Shown here: positions 58,071 through 64,000 of the stretch, piece after piece
Layout of the letters: every line of letters begins with the position of its first letter
Position numbering within the stretch: position 1 is the stretch's first letter
NCBI RefSeq assembly: GCF_030269925.1
Contig: NC_085118.1
Span: 15,931,001 to 15,995,000, forward strand
DNA from: Bombyx mori
Taxonomy: Eukaryota; Arthropoda; Insecta; Lepidoptera; Bombycidae
Reading direction: 5' to 3'
Length of the DNA: 64,000 bases
Notes under the pieces: generated by a model
What the model saw: the letters and a program-made list of their open reading frames with translations, nothing else
Databases searched by the model: none
What the model was told of the DNA's origin: nothing
Made by a program: the position numbers and the translations under genes

Positions 58071-58595
58071 GTCGGTGATAAGAGCTACGGACTAAAGTGA
58101 AAACATCTGATATAAAAGTTTTACTGAAAAATCTCAAACCATGAAGGTTCTATGTCAATTCGAAGTACCTATTACGACAGAACGGCAATTTCATACTTTA
58201 ACCCCTATTATTTCTCTAATCCCAAATTTTGTGCATTTGGCTATTAGTCGGCATCTTAACATGCTCGCCCATATCTACGTCGAATTCGGTATCTGTCGAA
58301 ATTAAATCGTCGCCTGCAGCTTCAGAGGAGTACGGCTTAAGTTTCACGCTTTCCACCCCTCACGGTACCATCGACGTAATTTGGCTGTAAAATTGCATCA
58401 ACGATCCTTGAGTGAGAAGAGATTTGAGGTGAGAATGTTTATGAAAATGCCGAGTTTTGATAAATTATGACTACTCCGAAAGTTTACAAAATCAATTAAT
58501 ATACGTAGCTTGTTAATGACTTAGACAGACTTTTCAGATAACGATTAATCAATAATTGATATTTTTTTAAACCAGGACCTTTAACTTTATATTTT

Positions 58596-58796
58596 ATTTA
58601 TTTAGTGCTTAGATGGATAGACAATCTTACAGCCCAGCTGGCGTTAAGTAGTTACTGGAGCCCATTACATTTACAACGTGTATGTGCCACCCACCTTGAG
58701 ATATAAGTTCTAAGTCAGTATATTTACAACGGCTACCCACCCTTCAAACCGAAACGCATTACTGCTTCACGGCAGAAATAAACGGGATGGTGGTGG
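58596..58796 (-). mobile_element. Bm1 SINE, partial
   Basis: cttagatggatagacaatc to aataaacgggatggtggtgg, with small deletions. Confidence 0.85.
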
Positions 58797-59229
58797 AAAA
58801 CTTATATTTCGTACTAATAAACTCTAGAAGGCTCTAAAGACCACGATGAAACTTCAAAATATCGTATCTTTCTCATAATATGAACTACGTGACATCGAAG
58901 CTCTAAAGCTCAAAAGCTATTGATCCTTCACGTTTTGATTCACACACTCACTCAAATGGTAAATGTGAGAGGAACAAAATTGTATGAAAAAGACACTGTT
59001 AAGAATTATCTCAATAAACTAGTCTTGCAAATATTTTATTGATTTCATTTATTATTATTTTTAATATGGGTACAGATTATAATGTTAACAATGCTATTTT
59101 TAATGTTTGTAACATTTTAATGAGCTTAAACCAATCTGTATCTGCAAGCTGAAGATATTTGCACTTTTTTTTATTAAGCGTGTCGACTTAATAACAATAA
59201 AGATAACAAAGAAAGAAAACTTAGAATAG

Positions 59230-59320
59230 ATTTGGCATTGCTGACGTCCATGAGCGACGGTAACCACTCACCATCAGGTGGGCCGTATGCTCGTCTGCCT
59301 ACACGGCAATAATAAAAAAA
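59230..59320 (+). mobile_element. LINE 3' tail fragment (ggcagcggctt family)
   Basis: ttggcattgctgacgtccat, gagcgacggtaaccactcac and acggcaataataaaaaaaaa. Confidence 0.7.
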
Positions 59321-59934
59321 AAAGATAGGGGCACGATTTGTGTAAATATTAAGCAAGAGTTCACACAAAAAACCTTAATAAATCCGTAGTCTGCAAATAT
59401 ATAAATTCAGGTACGCAAAAAAAAAAAAACTAATTTGTCCGACAATATTAAAACTTGGAAGTACAGTCGAATAGTTTCAGAACGAGCTCCTTGCTAAAAT
59501 TACCGTCTTGATTGCTCCCAAGATAAATTATTTCAGTCTTAAAGTCATTTCTTGCATTGATATAAAATAATGGATGCGACTTTTAACATTTGAAGTTATT
59601 TAAGATTATGTTTCTCACAATATTCCGATTTTTAAAAAGAAATAAGGAGAAGGAAGAAGAAGGAAAGCAGGTTTTTTAACTTAATTGAAGCCAGTGTGAG
59701 AAATTTTAGTATTAAAGAAATGACATATTGAAATATAACCATTTCACTATGCTACTGACGATAGCTACAGGGTGATTGAAGAAAAAAAACCTTCTTTGTG
59801 CTTATTTCGGTTGCAACGTAAGAAGTAAGATAAGATAGGATAGTACTGTTTTTATTCCAATATAATTAAACCTTCGAACAAATAATAATAGCAACATTAA
59901 ATAAATAGTTGTAAATAGACATGCTTTAACAAAA

Positions 59935-60255
59935 ACCGACTTCAAATAGAAAAAAAGATATTCTAAAATAAATAACTAAAAACAATAATCATCGAAATCG
60001 GTTGGCGTGATATTGAGTTATTGAGTTATTCATCTATTTGTGGCACACGTACTTAATGCAAATTTAAGGCTTATATGGTTTTCTCGTGGATACCGTTATC
60101 AGAATTGGACTAAATTGAAATGGGACGACAGTTGAAGCGTCAGCTTTGTAATAAAAAAAGAATCATCAAAATCGATTCATGGAGTAAAAAGTTATGAGGT
60201 AACAAACAAAAAAAACATACCAAAAACAAACCTTCTCCTTTTTTGAAGTCGGTTA
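59935..60255. mobile_element. MITE-like element with accgacttcaaa ends
   Basis: Left accgacttcaaa (59935-59946) faces right tttgaagtcggt (about 60242-60253). The inside has no coding potential. Such ends are widespread in insect genomes; superfamily not assigned. Confidence 0.5.
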
Positions 60256-60719
60256 AAAAATGGTAATCGCTTTATAACAGAATATGAGCCTTATATCATT
60301 ATTATATCATTAACAAAGAAAAAATTACAGTTTTAAATTCAACAATGAATTTGTTCACACAATCACATCTAGCATATATTTATGTCTGGGTACCTCCTTT
60401 ATAAATGTCGGGCTACTAAAAAGGTGTCGTCTTGGAACCAGACCGCGTCTGCAGCAAGCTGATAAATGTAGTACGAAGCCTTCGGACTTGAGCTCAATTT
60501 ATATTAATATTTATACATTTTTTGACCCGTGACTTTGATCTGACGTGAGGTCTCCGGGTGACCTGTACTGACATTGATATGAAAAAAGGATAGGCTTAAA
60601 GATATTTCTTTTAGGATATTATGTTTTTCTTGTAACTTTTTTCTTGATAGTTTTATATAACGATTGTATCGCAAAGATCACTACGGTCAAGAGTATAATT
60701 TCGATAATAGTGTTAAACT

Positions 60720-60900
60720 TTCACCACCGAACCCCAGAGTAGCGCCCATCTTTACTGCTTGTAAGCACTGCACCCTTTTCAGAGTCTTTCCCTCACGATG
60801 TTTCCTCGTCTTTTAAGAAAAGCAATACCGTGCCTCTGTAAACGACTGATGTCCATAACCGACGACCATGGTATACATTCGCCTTCGAAGGTAGTTGAAA
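60720..60900 (+). repeat. Decayed LINE 3' tail
   Basis: ctcacgatgtttcctc, tgatgtccataaccgacgac and attcgccttcg keep the order of the ggcagcggctt-family end. Confidence 0.35.
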
Positions 60901-61005
60901 ATAGTCTTCGTTCTAAATACATTCATCATCTATATTCTGAAACCGTACTTAGCATTTCCAAGCCTATTAGATTAAATCGTATAAGGTTCCATCGCATGAT
61001 TTTAT

Positions 61006-61057
61006 GAACGCAAAAATCTGACTTTAGACTTAAAACTAAAGTCAAATTTTTGCGTTC
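61006..61057. repeat. 22-bp inverted repeat, 8-base loop
   Basis: Arms 61006-61027 and 61036-61057 pair at 21 of 22 positions, starting gaacgcaaaaatctgac; the loop is acttaaaa. Not part of a recognised repeat. Confidence 0.92.
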
Positions 61058-62535
61058 GTTCAAAGACAAGATAATAATTATAAATCCTGTTGCAATGAGA
61101 TCCGTCTTTTTTTTTGCGATGACATTTCTGGAAGTAGTTTCAGTAGTTAGGGTTTACCACAATAGAAAGAAAAGGACATGGCTCACAACCCGTTAAAGCC
61201 ATAAGATACTACTAATATGAGTCTACCTGATCGTTCATAATGGGATATGAGTATATAGCCCTAGCCACCTCCACCTGCTACGACATCTCCTAGCCAATCT
61301 TCTTGTCTTACTCAAACTCAATCCTAGCAGTAGTATTGATTCCTCAATTACCTTTTCCAAATTCTTCCAATACTTCCGTCTGTGATTCAACTGACAGTAG
61401 TACCGTATTGTACTGTAAATACCATAGGTAATTCTATAGATGCCATTTAGGTGAAAAGGTCAGCTATATTAAAATGGCAATGAGACTTTCATCTCCTGTT
61501 TTGAGGTGAACAGTGGTGATGAGTTCTGGCTACGAGATGTATTTCCAGGACCACATAATGTCTTTCAAACGACATCTAAGACCTTCGTGATTGATTCTGT
61601 TTGTTTGTTTGATTAAAATATGCTGGTGTCTATGAGTGGAAGAAAACTCTTAGGATCAGCTAGGCCATCGACATTCAATCAAGCTATGTTCATAAAAATG
61701 GGCATGAAATGCATAGTGATTAAACTAAAAGCAATGAAACAAAAAATACTTGTAGTAACAATTTTAAAATGAAAAGCAAACAAAACGTAAAACTCGTATT
61801 GTATTAAGACTCAATATTTTCCAATACCATACCATTCAAAAACTATACAAAAGGTTGTATGTATCAGTTAGTTGTTTTATGAAAATCACCGTTCAAACCG
61901 TTAAGCACAAAGACTTCTTTCCTTTTTCAAAAACTGGTACTGCAGACGTTACAGTTTTGATGCGATGCAATTTTACACTAATTGAACGGACTAGTAGAAA
62001 AAACATAACAAATAAAATGAAGCATATTTATGGAAATTTAATTGAAAAACGTTACTCAGCTGAGTGGTTTCAGTTCTCTTTCTGCATTTTGATATACTAG
62101 ATACCGGATTTTTAAATAGATTTAACTTATTACATTTTCACTTTTTTAAGTTATTATATTTTCAAGTTTTATAGTATAACTGAATTGCCTCTCATTCTTT
62201 CGCTAGTAACATCAATCTAATAGTTAAACATTAACATAAAATTAAATTAAAACCAGCAAAGATTAGATATACAGTAACTTAAGTTAGAATTTATCGTGAG
62301 ATTACAACCATCTATTTCTATCGCAAAGCATTTGTGCAGTTTAAACAAAAATAAATTATAATAAAATAAAGAAAAAAATTTAGGTTATCTTGCCTGCATT
62401 AACTTAAAAATTATATAACTTTGATGACTAGTAACCTTGGCGATCTCTTGTCGCTTAGCTCTATCGATTCGTAATTAGATTCGATTTTTCTTTCCGATTT
62501 TCACTCTTTCAATATACATATTATATAACTGATGA
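61058..62535. other. No gene recognised
   Basis: AT-rich. A plus frame at 61855-62100 (81 codons) has a mixed composition but no recognised motif. Confidence 0.45.
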
Positions 62536-62615
62536 CTGTTTGATGGTGCAGTGGTTAGCGTCTCTGACTTATGCATCGGGTGTCGTGGTTTCCAGAGTGT
62601 GTACCAGACTCATAA
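62536..62615 (+). repeat. tRNA-like SINE head relic
   Basis: tggtgcagtggttagcgtctc resembles a tRNA D-arm with A box (tggtgcagtgg). The B box position (gtggtttccagag) is decayed. No cloverleaf can be drawn with confidence, so it is not called a tRNA gene. Confidence 0.4.
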
Positions 62616-62680
62616 TACAGGGAATCCTAAATTGGTGCTAAATGACCGTGCTTAATTTGCTCCTACTTATTATTAAAACA

Positions 62681-62896
62681 CTTGTGAGTCCGCACGGGTA
62701 GGTACCACCACTCTGCCTATTTCTGCCGTGAAGCAGTAATGTGTTTAGATTTGAAGGGTGGGGCAGCCGTTGTAACTATACTGAGACCTTAGAACTCATA
62801 TCTCAAGGTAGGTGGCGCATTTACGTTGTAGATGTCTATGGGCTCCAGTAACCACTTAACACCAGGTGGGCTGTGAACTCGTCCACCCATAAAAAG
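62681..62896 (+). mobile_element. Bm1 SINE, partial
   Basis: cttgtgagtccgcacgggta to gaactcgtccacccataaaa. Confidence 0.9.
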
Positions 62897-63019
62897 AAGT
62901 TATTCCTTCGATTTTTTTTAAGAATTTAGTCGCCATTAAATCCAGATACGTGCTGTCCTCTGAGCACCTTGTCAACCTAAATTCGCTGTAATAATGATGT
63001 TTTCAAAAAAAGATAAAAC

Positions 63020-63250
63020 TCTCACACATTGTTGAGTGTTCGCACGACCGGAAACATTGCGTCGTCGCGAATTCGATTCCCAGCCCGTCCGGGAACTAAA
63101 CATCGGCGTGGAAATGAGTCGGCTGCGGAAAGACTTACATTTTCCGCTTTATTGAATATTGAGGATGTAAACGGGGAGATTCTACTAACTGGAACAGACG
63201 TGGGTTTGTATATCGATGATATTTATTTACAAAACTTATATGGTTTTTAT
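63020..63250 (+). repeat. SINE-like relic with a B box
   Basis: aattcgattcccagccc (63069-63085) is a good pol III B box, followed by gtccgggaactaaac and an AT-rich body, as in lepidopteran tRNA-derived SINEs other than Bm1. No clear A box. Confidence 0.4.
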
Positions 63251-63308
63251 TATAGAGAGAGAGCGAGAGTATTCTTTATTGTACACCAAAAAACAAATAA
63301 ACAGTGTT

Positions 63309-63553
63309 TTTTTTTTATTGCTTTGATGCATGAACGAGCTCACAGCCCACCTGATGTTAAGTGGTTACTGGAGCCCATAGACATCTACAACGTAAATGCG
63401 CCACCCACCTCGAGATATAAGTTCTAAGGTCTCAGTATAGTTACAACGGCTACCCCACCCTTCGAACCGAAACGCATTACTGCTTCACGGCGGAAATAGG
63501 CGGGGTGGTGGTACCTACCCGCGCGGACTCACAAGAGGTCCTACCACCAGTAA
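63309..63553 (-). mobile_element. Bm1 SINE, partial
   Basis: ttttattgctttgatgcatg to ggtcctaccaccagtaatg; head missing. Confidence 0.92.
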
Positions 63554-63616
63554 TGATACCTACCACCTATTATCTACCACCAGATGATGAATTAAGCCCC
63601 AAATATTTATTCACTA

Positions 63617-63814
63617 CTAGCTAACCCGGCAGACTTCGTTGTGCCTCAATCGATAAATAAAAGACCTAAACTGTTGTATATAATAAACTTAAAAAAAACA
63701 AAAGGAATCCGTCCGACGGGGGACACATCAAAGAAAAAACAAAATTGTTAGTTTTTATTTAATTCCGAGCATTTTCATATTTATGTACCTTTTAAAACTT
63801 CTATGGACTTCCAC
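63617..63814 (-). mobile_element. Helitron, family A, 5' side missing
   Basis: Starts on the plus strand with ctagctaacccggcagac and follows family A up to ggacttccacaaatta, where Bm1 sequence takes over. The TC end is absent. Confidence 0.65.
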
Positions 63815-63925
63815 AAATTACGTCGCATTTACGTCGGCATTTACGTCGTAGCTGTCTATGCGCTCCAGTACCACTTAATACCAGGTGGGCCGTGAGCTCG
63901 TCCGCCCACCTAAGCTATAATAAAC
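63815..63925 (+). mobile_element. Bm1 SINE 3' fragment joined to a Helitron
   Basis: A doubled catttacgtcg motif, then ctgtctatgcgctccagtac and ccacctaagctataataaac; directly continues the truncated Helitron before it. Confidence 0.8.
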
Positions 63926-64000
63926 AAAAAATAATAATATAGATATTTAAAACCCAGAAAGAAAGCAAATCATTTTGGGCAGATGTCCGATGTGGGAATG

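Noticed and set aside
62536..62615. A functional tRNA gene
   Set aside because: The B box is decayed and no convincing cloverleaf or anticodon loop can be drawn.
1..64000. CRISPR arrays, prokaryotic operons, rRNA genes
   Set aside because: No regularly spaced short repeats, no Shine-Dalgarno-type gene order and no rRNA-like sequence; the window is clearly insect nuclear DNA.

Overview
The window is lepidopteran nuclear DNA, almost certainly the silkworm Bombyx mori or its close relative B. mandarina. The diagnostic signal is more than twenty copies of the tRNA-derived SINE Bm1 (about 430 bp when complete, with recognisable A and B boxes). They lie among silkworm-type LINE, Helitron, mariner and piggyBac copies in AT-rich, gene-poor sequence. 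Most reading frames here are transposon debris or chance.

One host gene can be read completely: the parkin co-regulated gene PACRG, plus strand, 49879-56385, five coding exons with GT-AG introns, 257 residues. PACRG is a structural protein of the inner junction of ciliary and flagellar doublet microtubules. An RFX-type X-box (49702-49714) lies about 165 bp upstream of its ATG. A second, perfectly palindromic X-box (37871-37884) lies about 147 bp upstream of a candidate minus-strand first coding exon (37724-37617) of a gene I do not recognise. The window therefore holds one certain and one possible cilium-related promoter.

Layout. 0-17 kb: Bm1 and Helitron copies (including a head-to-tail Helitron pair at 2.9-4.3 kb), a 259-bp tandem duplication (9.65-10.15 kb), a dead mariner (11.6-12.9 kb), and LINE tails. 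17.8-19.9 kb: a 5'-truncated jockey-clade LINE with an intact reverse transcriptase and a perfect 12-bp target-site duplication. 20-30 kb: LINE tails and a deleted piggyBac element (25.7-27.4 kb) inserted in the 3' end of an older LINE. 30.5-35.4 kb: a two-ORF CR1/L2-like LINE with apparently intact endonuclease and reverse transcriptase. 35.4-49.6 kb: sparse sequence with the second X-box, an unrecognised minus-strand ORF (38.6-39.1 kb), a Helitron flanked by a 108-bp direct repeat (44.7-45.3 kb), and a Bm1/R1/Helitron chimera (46.6-47.2 kb). 49.6-57.1 kb: PACRG, whose introns carry Bm1, LINE and Helitron insertions. 57-64 kb: more Bm1, LINE tails, a MITE, a strong hairpin and tRNA-like SINE relics.

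All calls come from reading the sequence. No database or alignment search was run, and repeat boundaries are approximate unless terminal motifs or duplications are described.
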